The notes under the pieces were generated by a model. That model ran no database searches. It had not been told where the DNA came from and saw only the letters and a list, made by a program, of their open reading frames with translations. From NCBI GenBank assembly GCA_947387485.1, contig CANDNT010000011.1, positions 62,001 through 126,000 on the forward strand: a DNA stretch of 64,000 nucleotides, read 5' to 3'. Position numbers and translations under genes: made by a program. Below are positions 8,454 to 16,805 of the stretch, in pieces. This stretch comes from Aquimarina rhabdastrellae. Lineage in GTDB: Bacteria > Bacteroidota > Bacteroidia > Flavobacteriales > Flavobacteriaceae. Position 1 is the first letter of the stretch; the number at the start of each line of letters is the position of its first letter.

Positions 8454-9280
8454 GTTTTAAGCTTTTTATCTTTTATTTTTTCCAAAATATACTTTACAAA
8501 AAAGCTTTCTTTATCTCCTAATTTGTGAATAATCTGATAATGATTTAATTCTTCATAGGCATAATACGCTAGAGTTGCTATAGTTTTGTTTTTAGTGTAT
8601 AATCTTTTAGATTCATGAATAAACAATTCAGTTTCTTTAGTTCCAACACTTAACAGTACTGGACACTTAATTACCGATAAATTTTTATTTATAACACTAA
8701 AACTTTCTACATCATTTTCACTTAAATCTAATACATCATTTAGGTAACTATCCTTTATAGGTTGCAAATCAAAAAGTCCACTTAAACTACACATAGCTTG
8801 TATATGTGGTCTTAATGTTTCATTCATTAAATAGGTCATCAATGTCAAATGACCACCTGCTGAATGTCCTGTAAGAATTATTTGATTCGAATCCCCATTA
8901 TATGTAGCAGCTTCTTTTATAATCCAATGCATTGCACTTTTTATATCCAGCAAAACTGTTTCCATATTTACTTTTGGGATCAACCTATAATTCACAATAC
9001 ATACTGTAAAATTATGTTGTATATAAGGCTCTGCTATAAAACTATAACTCGATTTATCTAGTCCTCTCCAATACCCACCATGTATAAATATCAATATCGG
9101 AGCGTTTTTTACTTTTGACGGAAAAATATCTATCGTTTGTAATTCGTCCTCACCATATTTTTTATTCAAAAAACAGGTATAGGTATTACGTACTCTTTTA
9201 GATTCTTTTTCATTAAAATCTAAATAACGTTGGTATTCGGGATGACATTGTCTTAGGTTTAATTGTTTATGTGGAGTCAT
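8441..9280 (-). CDS. Alpha/beta hydrolase, arylformamidase-like
   Basis: A 279-residue alpha/beta hydrolase with the oxyanion motif HGGYW followed by RGLDKSSYSF, the signature of the kynurenine-formamidase-like branch of the HSL/esterase group. The nucleophile elbow is GHSAGGH. A conserved SGLFDLQPI follows, and the catalytic His is probably in ELNHYQI near the C-terminus. Arylformamidase converts N-formylkynurenine to kynurenine. No tryptophan-degradation genes are adjacent, so other esters or amides are possible. No signal peptide, hence cytoplasmic. Confidence 0.75.
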   Translation of the reverse strand: MTPHKQLNLRQCHPEYQRYLDFNEKESKRVRNTYTCFLNKKYGEDELQTIDIFPSKVKNAPILIFIHGGYWRGLDKSSYSFIAEPYIQHNFTVCIVNYRLIPKVNMETVLLDIKSAMHWIIKEAATYNGDSNQIILTGHSAGGHLTLMTYLMNETLRPHIQAMCSLSGLFDLQPIKDSYLNDVLDLSENDVESFSVINKNLSVIKCPVLLSVGTKETELFIHESKRLYTKNKTIATLAYYAYEELNHYQIIHKLGDKESFFVKYILEKIKDKKLKTKTT

Positions 9281-9310
9281 AACTTATACTATTATATAGC
9301 TCTTTAATTT

Positions 9311-9607
9311 TCAATCACAATATGCTATTATTCCTTCATTACATAAAATAGCCCTATCAAGAATCTTCTGTAAAACATCGATTTCATCACCTATAAGATT
9401 ACTCTCCATTATTTTTGAATACATTTGCTGTATCATTTTGGTACTCCATCTAAAATCTGAATAATAATCAAACCTTGCAGCTATAATTCCTTTCTTAATA
9501 AGCTTATTAAAGCTAGTTTCGTCAACTCCTGATAAATACATCAAATCAGCTTGTTTAGGTGAGTTGGGTTTTGATTGATTGTCTTTTATTAAATAAAAAT
9601 CAAGCAT
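9311..9607 (-). CDS. Hypothetical protein
   Basis: A 98-residue protein starting MLDFYLIKDNQSKPNSPKQ. It is predicted mainly helical and soluble, with no signal peptide and no motif I recognise. It lies 30 bases upstream of the hydrolase gene on the same strand. The composition matches its neighbours, which supports it as a real gene. Confidence 0.5.
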   Translation of the reverse strand: MLDFYLIKDNQSKPNSPKQADLMYLSGVDETSFNKLIKKGIIAARFDYYSDFRWSTKMIQQMYSKIMESNLIGDEIDVLQKILDRAILCNEGIIAYCD

Positions 9608-9748
9608 GTTGTAATTTTAAATTAAGCTTTTACATCATTTGTTATAATGCTTATGTTCTTATCAGTTTATTTACTTTAGACTGAATAAACTATATTCTAA
9701 TCTAATTCATCGTAAACAAATATAACGATACTACATCAGCTAACAAAC

Positions 9749-9761
9749 TTTGGTTATCGTT
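9749..9761 (+). promoter_or_regulatory. Repeated 13-mer, copy 1 (TTTGGTTATCGTT)
   Basis: TTTGGTTATCGTT followed by an A-rich run. The identical 13-mer recurs at 10744-10756, before the AraC gene. Placed about 130 bases upstream of the MBL-fold lipoprotein gene, it may be a second operator type of the same circuit. Confidence 0.4.
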
Positions 9762-9800
9762 CAAAAAAGTAAGCCCATTTCTAAAACAAAAAAGACTACG

Positions 9801-9866
9801 TTATCAAAATGGTATACCTTTATTTATGATTGGTAGGTCTCTATCGCTCCAAAAAAATCACCTTTG
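9801..9866 (+). promoter_or_regulatory. Putative AraC-activated promoter, copy 1
   Basis: Contains TTATCAAAATGGTA at 9801-9814, TTGGTAGG at 9830-9837 and, 24 bases on, CTTTG at 9862-9866 as part of the -7-like CACCTTTG. The same three blocks with identical spacing lie before the gene at 11737. The core TGGTA occurs twice, 21 bases apart, as expected for direct half-sites of an AraC dimer. The distance from TTG to the -7 box is 26 bases, longer than the normal 17-23, which fits dependence on an activator. Confidence 0.6.
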
Positions 9867-9889
9867 CATTATCAAAAAAGTATAATACA

Positions 9890-10714
9890 ATGAAAAAAAT
9901 ATTTTTATCCGTAATTGCTATAATTACCTTGTCGTCATGTATCATTTCGCAAAAAACAGATACAAAAAAAGTACGGCTTCAATTTATTAGAAATGCTACT
10001 TTAAAACTTGATTATAATGGTACTACATTTCTTGTAGATCCTTCTTTATCTCCCAAAAACAGTTTTATGTCTTTTGTAGTACCTAATAAAAACCTCAACC
10101 CTACCATTGATTTACCCTTGCCTATTGATAACATCACAAAAGGTGTAGATGCGCTATTGGTTACACATACTCATCTTGACCATTTTGACGAAGGTGCCAA
10201 AACCCAATTAAATCCCGAACTTCCGTTATTTGGACAAGCTTTTGATAAGAAAACTTTTGAAGAAAGCCCTTTTAAAAACATCACTTTAATTGATCATAAA
10301 CAAACGTATAAAGGCACTACTATTATAAGAACCAAAGGGAAACACGGTCCAGATCAACTTATCGAAGCTCTTGGTGAGGTTTCTGGTTTTGTTTTACAAG
10401 CAGCAAACCATCCTACTGTATATATCGTTGGTGATTGTTTATTTGATGACGAAATTAAAAATACAATCAAGACCTATAATCCTGATATTATCGTCATGAA
10501 TACTGGTGGTGCTCAATGGGGTGGTGCAAAAATCCTTATGGACGAAATGGATGCTATAGCTTTGGCTAAATTTGCTCCAGAAGCTCAAATCATTGCGGTA
10601 CATATGGAAGCACTAGACCATTGTAAAACTACTCGTGAAGTTTTAAAGCAAAAAGCTAAAGAAGCTCATGTTGCTATAACAATTCCTAAAGATGGCGAAA
10701 CCTTATCGTTATAA
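9890..10714 (+). CDS. MBL-fold metallo-hydrolase, lipoprotein
   Basis: A protein of about 274 residues starting MKKIFLSVIAIITLSSC, a lipoprotein signal with the lipobox Cys at residue 17. I chose the ATG at 9890 for that reason; an in-frame start 20 codons earlier lies inside the promoter. The metallo-beta-lactamase zinc motif THTHLDHFD is present, with further metal ligands in GDCLFDD and AVHMEALDHC. It resembles the UlaG-like branch of the superfamily. The substrate is unknown, and the signal puts it in the cell envelope. It shares its upstream element with the gene at 11737. Confidence 0.75.
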   Translation: MKKIFLSVIAIITLSSCIISQKTDTKKVRLQFIRNATLKLDYNGTTFLVDPSLSPKNSFMSFVVPNKNLNPTIDLPLPIDNITKGVDALLVTHTHLDHFDEGAKTQLNPELPLFGQAFDKKTFEESPFKNITLIDHKQTYKGTTIIRTKGKHGPDQLIEALGEVSGFVLQAANHPTVYIVGDCLFDDEIKNTIKTYNPDIIVMNTGGAQWGGAKILMDEMDAIALAKFAPEAQIIAVHMEALDHCKTTREVLKQKAKEAHVAITIPKDGETLSL

Positions 10715-10743
10715 CTCTTTATAAAAGAAGCTTTAGTACCTAT

Positions 10744-10756
10744 TTTGGTTATCGTT
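10744..10756 (+). promoter_or_regulatory. Repeated 13-mer, copy 2 (TTTGGTTATCGTT)
   Basis: Second exact copy of the 13-mer seen at 9749-9761, 34 bases upstream of the AraC start at 10790. Its position in the regulator's own promoter suggests autoregulation or a common second factor. Confidence 0.4.
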
Positions 10757-10789
10757 AAAAATAGTTTATCTTAAATAAAAGTATAGAAA

Positions 10790-11659
10790 ATGCATTATAT
10801 CAAGTTTGATAAAACTGTTTGCGGAGTAAACTTTTTACTCAATGTTATTGATTTTCAGTCAGGTTGTGCTTTTGAATTTAACTCAGAAACGCAATCTGCC
10901 GATTACTTTCAAATTTACTTTATTAAAAAAGCTAGTGGTTTTCTAAAATTAAATGACGAAGTCATTACCCTAGAACCTAATACTGTTGTTTTTATCTCCA
11001 AGCATCAACATCATTCATGGCATGGTGATTTTTCAACTATAGAAGGACAACTTCTTGTATTTCAAGATGACTTCTTAAACAACTTTTTTTCTGATCAGTA
11101 TTTTATTTTTAGATTACTCTATTTTTACCAAACAAAATATCCGTTAACCCTATCTATATCTGCATCTTACTTAAACGATACTTTAGTAAAACTAAAAGAA
11201 ATAAAAAGAGAATTGGTTACACCCAAAAATGATAGCGTACATCTAATTCGTTCGCTTTTATATTATATTCTTATAGCCTTAAATCGTCATTATTCTGAAA
11301 CAAATGCATTAAAAGAAGCTATTGCTTTGGATAATACGGCTTATCAATTCAGAAAATTGGTCGAAGAAAATATTTCTTGTCATCAACGGGTCGAAGATTA
11401 TACTGCTTTAATGAATATTAGTCGAATTTCTATTAATAAAGCTGTCAAAGCGCAGTTTAATGTAACTGCTACAGAATTTATCAAATCGAGATTATTATTC
11501 GAAATTAAAATGAAGCTTATTCATTCTTCAAAAACCATATCCGAAATTGCACATGAATTTCATTTTTCTGAAGCCAATCACCTTTCTAGGTTTTTTAAAC
11601 AAAAAACTGGGCTTACTCCTATAGCGTATCGATTAGATTATCAAAATGGTACATCTTAA
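10790..11659 (+). CDS. AraC family transcriptional regulator
   Basis: A 289-residue AraC/XylS regulator. An N-terminal cupin-like sensor domain (about 1-150) contains FISKHQHHSWHG. The C-terminal double helix-turn-helix covers about 190-285, with the first HTH around YTALMNISRISINKAVKAQF and the second in SEIAHEFHFSEANHLSRFFK, followed by the family's KQKTGLTPIAYR. It is flanked by two exported-protein genes with matching upstream elements, one of which overlaps the 3' end of this gene, so these are its likely targets. The inducer is unknown. Confidence 0.85.
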   Translation: MHYIKFDKTVCGVNFLLNVIDFQSGCAFEFNSETQSADYFQIYFIKKASGFLKLNDEVITLEPNTVVFISKHQHHSWHGDFSTIEGQLLVFQDDFLNNFFSDQYFIFRLLYFYQTKYPLTLSISASYLNDTLVKLKEIKRELVTPKNDSVHLIRSLLYYILIALNRHYSETNALKEAIALDNTAYQFRKLVEENISCHQRVEDYTALMNISRISINKAVKAQFNVTATEFIKSRLLFEIKMKLIHSSKTISEIAHEFHFSEANHLSRFFKQKTGLTPIAYRLDYQNGTS

Positions 11660-11703
11660 TAAAGAGTTGGTAGGCAGTTACTAGCGTAATCACAGCATCT
11701 TTG
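11638..11703 (+). promoter_or_regulatory. Putative AraC-activated promoter, copy 2
   Basis: TTATCAAAATGGTA at 11638-11651, TTGGTAGG at 11667-11674 and CTTTG at 11699-11703 repeat the blocks at 9801-9866 with the same spacing. The first block lies within the last codons of the AraC gene. The -7-like box is CATCTTTG. Confidence 0.6.
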
Positions 11704-11736
11704 TAGTAACATTATAATTGATAAAATTTTAAATCA

Positions 11737-12213
11737 ATGACACGTTTACAATACGCTTGTTTAATACTACTAACATTTTTTACCATGATGAATACATCTA
11801 ACATACAAGGACAATCAAAAATGCATACAAAAGAAGCTATACGTCAAGCCATGGATCATCTTATAGATCGTGCCACCAATTTTGATATCGATGCACTAGA
11901 TACGATTTATCACAACGATTTTCATACAACACTAGTAATGCCAGATGGAAAAGTAACTACCTATACTAAAGAGGAATTCAAAGCTCATTTTGCAAAGCAA
12001 GCTCAAGAAGGAAAAACACAACTTAACACCTGGGCAGATTGGCATGATTTCCACATATTGGGTAACTCGGCTGTTTGTGTATTGACTAGAAAACACAGCG
12101 GAATGAATGGTGAGGAAATGCTACTCTTATGCAATATAGAACTCCGTTTTGAAGATGATCGCTGGCAAGTGATACGTGAAGCTATTTTTTTAAGACCATT
12201 ATCTGAATCTTAA
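11737..12213 (+). CDS. Exported NTF2-like (SnoaL/DUF4440) protein
   Basis: A 158-residue protein with an N-terminal signal segment (MTRLQYACLILLTFFTMMNTS, cleavage probably near IQGQ) and an NTF2-like domain: MDHLIDRATNFDIDALDTIY, a middle CVLTRKHSG and a final RWQVIREAIFL strand. NTF2-like proteins include small-molecule isomerases and binding proteins; no catalytic residues can be pinned here. The promoter matches that of the MBL-fold lipoprotein at 9890, so the two probably act in one AraC-controlled response. Confidence 0.7.
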   Translation: MTRLQYACLILLTFFTMMNTSNIQGQSKMHTKEAIRQAMDHLIDRATNFDIDALDTIYHNDFHTTLVMPDGKVTTYTKEEFKAHFAKQAQEGKTQLNTWADWHDFHILGNSAVCVLTRKHSGMNGEEMLLLCNIELRFEDDRWQVIREAIFLRPLSES

Positions 12214-12241
12214 TATTGATTTTGATAGTTTTCTATTTCTT

Positions 12242-12288
12242 GGCTTTGGAATATCCTTATTAATTATAAAATACGGAGTTCCAAAGCC
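12242..12288. terminator. Stem-loop between convergent genes
   Basis: GGCTTTGGAA (12242-12251) pairs with TTCCAAAGCC (12279-12288). Outer CTATT (12232-12236) and AATAG (12291-12295) extend the stem with an internal loop, and a T run follows at 12296. It lies between the genes ending at 12213 (+) and 12423 (-) and probably terminates the plus-strand transcript. Confidence 0.6.
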
Positions 12289-12422
12289 GGAATAGTTTTT
12301 ATTAGTAATTGTTAGATTTTATATTTTTGATTGAATGTAGATTTAACCCAATCTTGAATTTCTTTAACTGATTCTTTTACCTTTTTTAAGAGAACTATTA
12401 TTTAATAGCATAATATTTGATT

Positions 12423-15356
12423 TTATCTTTTGTTAACATTTTCTTTATTAAATAGAGGAGGTGTAGGCTTAAAAGTTTTTAATTCTTTCTGTTTAAAATA
12501 TTCTTTTTCTTGAAAGTTTCTTAATTTATCAATGTCTATTGTTCCTGTAAGAACAGAACTTTTATTACCTCCTTTTAATCTCAAAATATCTTTATCATTT
12601 GAGTTTGTAGGCTGAATTATTCTACTATCTCCAATATCTGAAGTATTTGATTGAATATAATAACAATGTACATCTCTTGATATTGATTCAGCAATATTTG
12701 AAAAATATTTCCAATCTTTATTAAATTCAGAAGCAAAAATTGCATCTACTTTAGATACAAATAAGGATCTATCTTGAACAGAAGCTAATTCATAACAATT
12801 AAACACAGTAAAACTTAATCCTTTCCATTTAAAAAGATTATAAAAATTCATATTATTTGAAGGTACTCTATGTCTAATACTTTTAATTAATAAATCCTCT
12901 TCGGGAGAATAATAATTTTTTAATCTAGGTATAATAATACATTCCTTAACATTATTAATTTCTATAGGTAGAATAGTAATTAAATAATTATAACAATATC
13001 TATTAATTGAAAAATGTTCTAAACCACCAATAATAGCGCGTTGCTTCCTTCTAGACTCATCTGAAATTCTAATAAGCCATTTAAAGGGAACTGTTATTTC
13101 AGGTAGTAAAAGAATATCTGCTTTTTCTTCTTCTGTTTGATTTAATATTCTTACTAGATTATTTTTTTTAACATTTGAAAAAATAAGTTTATTCTTAATT
13201 GAATTTTCAATTTCTGTATTATGAATTTTATGATTAGCTACTGCTATTGAAAATCTATTTTTTGGTATAGATTTTAAATTAACTCCAATTATTCTTTCAT
13301 TACCCTTATTATCAACAATTTCAAATAATTTTGATTTATGTTTCTCTTCAAAATCATTCGTTAAATCAGTTCTATGCTCATAATTGATTTTGTAATATAA
13401 CTTATAACTTTCTTCTAAAAGATGTTGTGAAGAATTAGGTTCAATTTCATCTTTAGTTATGAGAGATGAGAAAAATTTATGAATATTGCATTCGAAAAAA
13501 TTTATATATCTAGGTGAATACTCAGCTTTATGTTTATCTATAGTAATATTTTTAAGATTCAATTCTTTCTCTATTAATTTTATTTCATTCTTAAAAACTA
13601 ATGGTTTATAAAATGGAGAATTAAATTCTGATGAATATCTAGTGAAATTCAATAATGGAAAACTAATATAATTATGTCTAATCAAATTGGATTCTCTCAA
13701 TAAATTAGTTTTATTAATAAGATACTCAATAATATTCTTTTCAAAAATTAATTTGATCTTTTTCTCTAGATAGGAATCCTTTTCAAATAAAAAACTGGGT
13801 ATTAATGCTACAGAAATTGAAATACAATATTTCAAATGATTCAATAAAAACTCTTTTACATCTTCTTTCCTATTTTCAATAAAAGATTCATCTATTGCTT
13901 TTTTACATAAATCTATAAACTTAAAAAACTCTTTCTTTTTGTAATTTATAACGAAATAAGTAGAAACTTTTTCCCATAACTGATAAAACTCTAAAGATAA
14001 TTTACCCTTAAAAAAAGTTAATATTTGCTCGTCAGTTTTTTCATTAGGTTCCTCATCTGCTAATAGGCTACTTAAAATTCGTTTAGCAAGAAAAACAGAA
14101 GCTCCAAACTTACTAGGTAAAATATTATTTAAACTTCTTAATTTATTTATTGAATCTGTATAAATCAAATCATTAGCGCTTTTATCAAAATCTTGACTAT
14201 CCTTCTCGTCTTCTGGCAATAACCAAAAAATAGAACTTGTCTCTTTTAATTTTTTTACAAAATTGTTTAATGCTGCGAAAGATTCCTTATGATTAAATTC
14301 AAGAATAGATAATTTATTTTCTTGAATATATAAATTATCAGTTTCAAGATCATTATTTTGACAAAATTTAAGTAAATACCCTTCTTTTTGAATAGGTTTA
14401 AACAAATCTTTGTCAATAAAATATTCCTTAATAAAATTATTTAAATCTTCATTTTCATCATGACCTCTTTGAATTTGCGTATTAGCTAAAACTATTATTA
14501 TATCATCAACATATCTACCATAAAAAGCAGGAGATAGTTTTTTTGAAACTTTTTTATCAAAATTGTCTAGATGCCAATTACCCAGAATACCAGAGGAGAG
14601 TAATCCTATTGGTAAAGGATATAATTTTTCTTTTTTAGAGGAAAAATCTTGCGTTTTTAACTTGAGTAATTCAAAATATTTAATATGAATTTTTTCAAGT
14701 AATTCAGTAAAAAAAATATTCTTAGTTGAAATTTTTTCTTTTATATTATTAAAATCTAAAGAAACATTATGAAAATATTTTTTTACATCTAATTGAATTA
14801 TTGTTACATCTTGCTTTTTTGTTAATAATGATTTTGCTGTTTCTATCGAGTTATCTCTCCATTTCTGATAATTATTAAAGTATTTATCGTATAATCTTAA
14901 TCCTTTAGTTACTTCACCTCTATCATCTAAAGATAATTTATAACCATAATTATATCTATCATATGATTCTTGTAATTGATAACCTTCTTTTATAATCCAT
15001 AAAATAGAAATTAAATGAATTTCAATTGGCGCATCTAAAATGAAATTCGTATCCTCTAGTTTAAATGGTAAATTTGCTGAACGATTAGAAATGATCTGAT
15101 TATTTGTAGAATAAGTATATTTATTCCCATAAGACTTCGGAATCTCAATAACTTTCATTTCATTTAAGAATTCACTTATATCACCTTCAGTCGAACTGTT
15201 AAGTTTTTCTTGTAATCTAGTTAGTTTATTTTCTATACTTTCTTTATTCTCAAACTCAGCTAATTTTATTCTTACAAATGATGAAAAATTATCATAATAA
15301 TAATAACTCTTCAACTTACGATAAGCTAATTTTAAATCTACAAGTTCTATTTTCAT
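12423..15356 (-). CDS. Reverse transcriptase-nitrilase fusion (DRT1-like, UG1/UG5-type defence RT)
   Basis: A 977-residue fusion. RT motifs: IIQLDVKKYF at 186-195 (motif A Asp190), LPIGLLSSGILGNWHL at 248-263 and the catalytic YVDD at 282-285. A helical middle of about 300 residues follows. The C-terminal 700-945 is nitrilase-like and keeps the Glu-Lys-Cys triad order: LLLPE with Glu753, PRLKNYYSPEED with Lys813, FNCYEL with Cys854. RT-nitrilase fusions are the hallmark of defence-associated RTs of type 1 (UG1; UG5 is similar), which protect against phage. No maturase, integrase or retron partner is adjacent, so it acts alone as DRT1 does. It sits between unrelated housekeeping genes, consistent with acquisition. 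Which UG class it belongs to needs a phylogeny. Confidence 0.85.
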   Translation of the reverse strand: MKIELVDLKLAYRKLKSYYYYDNFSSFVRIKLAEFENKESIENKLTRLQEKLNSSTEGDISEFLNEMKVIEIPKSYGNKYTYSTNNQIISNRSANLPFKLEDTNFILDAPIEIHLISILWIIKEGYQLQESYDRYNYGYKLSLDDRGEVTKGLRLYDKYFNNYQKWRDNSIETAKSLLTKKQDVTIIQLDVKKYFHNVSLDFNNIKEKISTKNIFFTELLEKIHIKYFELLKLKTQDFSSKKEKLYPLPIGLLSSGILGNWHLDNFDKKVSKKLSPAFYGRYVDDIIIVLANTQIQRGHDENEDLNNFIKEYFIDKDLFKPIQKEGYLLKFCQNNDLETDNLYIQENKLSILEFNHKESFAALNNFVKKLKETSSIFWLLPEDEKDSQDFDKSANDLIYTDSINKLRSLNNILPSKFGASVFLAKRILSSLLADEEPNEKTDEQILTFFKGKLSLEFYQLWEKVSTYFVINYKKKEFFKFIDLCKKAIDESFIENRKEDVKEFLLNHLKYCISISVALIPSFLFEKDSYLEKKIKLIFEKNIIEYLINKTNLLRESNLIRHNYISFPLLNFTRYSSEFNSPFYKPLVFKNEIKLIEKELNLKNITIDKHKAEYSPRYINFFECNIHKFFSSLITKDEIEPNSSQHLLEESYKLYYKINYEHRTDLTNDFEEKHKSKLFEIVDNKGNERIIGVNLKSIPKNRFSIAVANHKIHNTEIENSIKNKLIFSNVKKNNLVRILNQTEEEKADILLLPEITVPFKWLIRISDESRRKQRAIIGGLEHFSINRYCYNYLITILPIEINNVKECIIIPRLKNYYSPEEDLLIKSIRHRVPSNNMNFYNLFKWKGLSFTVFNCYELASVQDRSLFVSKVDAIFASEFNKDWKYFSNIAESISRDVHCYYIQSNTSDIGDSRIIQPTNSNDKDILRLKGGNKSSVLTGTIDIDKLRNFQEKEYFKQKELKTFKPTPPLFNKENVNKR

Positions 15357-15431
15357 TCACTTTTTTATAATTATAAGTAAAGTAGTTAATGAATTCACAT
15401 TCTTAAAATATGTTTATATCTCTTTACTTAA

Positions 15432-15520
15432 AGGTATGTCCCATACCTAAAATATTTTACATTAATAGTTTTAATAAAACTATTCCTTTCTAGACTCTCT
15501 ATTTTACGGTTTTCCGTAAA
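15432..15520. other. Three consecutive palindromes upstream of the RT gene (candidate leader or ncRNA)
   Basis: AGGTATG-TCC-CATACCT (15432-15448), AATAGTTTTA-A-TAAAACTATT (15464-15484) and TTTACGG-TTTT-CCGTAAA (15503-15520), all perfect, fill most of the 176 bases between the SDR gene end (15533) and the RT start (15356). As RNA they would form three successive hairpins just 5' of the RT gene. One may be the SDR terminator and another an operator. A structured leader or ncRNA is the more interesting reading. Confidence 0.45.
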
Positions 15521-15532
15521 CACCTTATTTTT

Positions 15533-16231
15533 TTATGGATTTGTTGCCCAAACTGTAACGGTATTGACAAAACCTACATCGTTCATTGCTAACATCGATA
15601 ATATGGTATGTGCTATTTCTGTAGGTTTTAGTTTGGTTTCGGGATTTTTTGTGGTATAGTCGATTTTTTCTAGAAAAGGAGTGATGACTTCACTAGGATT
15701 AACCTGCATGACACGTATATTGTGTTTTCTTAATTCGGCTTGCCAACTTTGTGTCATTCCGGATACGGCAAACTTACTTGAGGCATAACTTGTTCCTCCT
15801 GCAAATCCTTTTTGAGCGGCTGTAGATCCTATATTAATGATATTTCCATAGTTATGTTGGATAAAATGTTTTGCTGCATATTTGGCAACCAGAAAAGATC
15901 CTAAAACATTGGTTTGCCATACTTCTTTAAAATCGGCTATGGTAGTATCTGTCAAGGATGCCATTCTCCCTATTCCTGCGTTATTGATAATCACATTGAG
16001 TCCATCCATTTTTGCAATGGCTTCATCTATTAATCGCGCTACATCTTCTTCGTTTGAGACATCGGCTACAGTACCATAAACATTAAGTGTAGTTATTGCT
16101 TTTTCTAGAGATTGAGCTGTACGCGAACAAATAAAGACTGTTGCTCCGTTTTCTTTAAGTAATTTTGCAGTTTCATAACCTATTCCTGTACTTCCTCCAG
16201 TAATAAGTACTTTGGCTGTTTTGATTTCCAT
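15533..16231 (-). CDS. Short-chain dehydrogenase/reductase
   Basis: A classical SDR of 232 residues from the ATG at 16231. The NAD(P) loop GGSTGIG follows MEIKTAKVLIT directly. NNAG occurs as INNAGIGRM, the catalytic Ser lies in INIGSTAA and Tyr/Lys in SYASSK. An in-frame start 20 codons earlier would add a non-conserved leader, so I prefer 16231. The sequence resembles 3-ketoacyl-ACP-reductase-like SDRs of unknown substrate. Cytoplasmic. Confidence 0.8.
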   Translation of the reverse strand: MEIKTAKVLITGGSTGIGYETAKLLKENGATVFICSRTAQSLEKAITTLNVYGTVADVSNEEDVARLIDEAIAKMDGLNVIINNAGIGRMASLTDTTIADFKEVWQTNVLGSFLVAKYAAKHFIQHNYGNIINIGSTAAQKGFAGGTSYASSKFAVSGMTQSWQAELRKHNIRVMQVNPSEVITPFLEKIDYTTKNPETKLKPTEIAHTILSMLAMNDVGFVNTVTVWATNP

Positions 16232-16324
16232 TAATGTAATTGCTATTTTGTTTTTATACTCTAATTTAGCAAATGCATCTTGTTTGGACACTTTCTTACA
16301 AAACTTTTTTACCAGTTTTTTTAA

Positions 16325-16462
16325 TTACTTTTTCTTCATATTAAAAATCTGAGCCTGATATACTGCATTTCTATTATAATAACTAAAACCTCAAAAAAAC
16401 CATACATCATCAAACTCAGATTCTTTTATGTTGTTTTTAATTCGATACTTAAAGTTACTCAT
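16325..16462 (-). pseudogene. Small ORF interrupted by an in-frame TGA
   Basis: From ATG at 16462 the frame reads MSNFKYRIKNNIKESEFDD and VWFF, then TGA (16391-16393), then GFSYYNRNAVYQAQIFNMKKK and TAA at 16325. Residue composition on both sides of the TGA is protein-like, so this looks like a 45-codon gene broken by one nonsense change (CGA to TGA would do it). No homologue is known to me. It could be chance. Confidence 0.35.
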
Positions 16463-16555
16463 TTCTTATGACATCTTATAGTGTATAAACCTTTGATTTT
16501 ATACGGGATTTGTAGTTAGTGATAAGTCGTAATTAAAGAGTATTGAGTCTTCAGT

Positions 16556-16601
16556 GAAGAGTGGAGAGTGAAGAGTGATAGCCTTCGATAAACTCAGGCT
16601 A
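16556..16601. repeat. REP-like palindrome with short direct repeats
   Basis: TAGCCT at 16579-16584 and AGGCTA at 16596-16601 flank TCGATAAACTC. This resembles the widespread CCTTCGA..CTCAGG REP-like intergenic element. Just before it GAAGAGTG occurs at 16556-16563 and 16570-16577. The surrounding 16463-16726 holds no gene I can support. Confidence 0.45.
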
Positions 16602-16726
16602 CAATTATATTCGTTATCCAGTTTAGATTAAGAATCCTTTTAAATTTTAGATTTAGCGTTTTACATTTTTGATTCAACCCAACTTATCTCTCGTTACTAA
16701 TCACTCTTAACTTATAAACTCATTAA

Positions 16727-16762
16727 AAAAGAAGAAGCAGTGCAAAACATACTTCTTCTTTT
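16727..16762 (-). terminator. Rho-independent terminator of the nrf-ccs operon
   Basis: AAAAGAAGAAG (16727-16737) pairs with CTTCTTCTTTT (16752-16762) over a 14-base loop. Read on the minus strand, the stem is followed by a T run, 44 bases beyond the ccsA stop. Confidence 0.65.
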
Positions 16763-16805
16763 GGGAAAGGATTATGAAATAGCTATGTTTATTCTTTTGT
16801 TAGTT

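Noticed and set aside
12423-15356. Group II intron or retron reverse transcriptase
   Set aside because: There is no maturase or HNH domain, no intron-like flanks and no msr/msd-type gene neighbour, and the C-terminal nitrilase domain points to defence RTs.
16391-16393. Selenocysteine reading of the in-frame TGA
   Set aside because: No SECIS-like hairpin is evident directly downstream, and the residue context does not suggest a redox site; a nonsense change is simpler.
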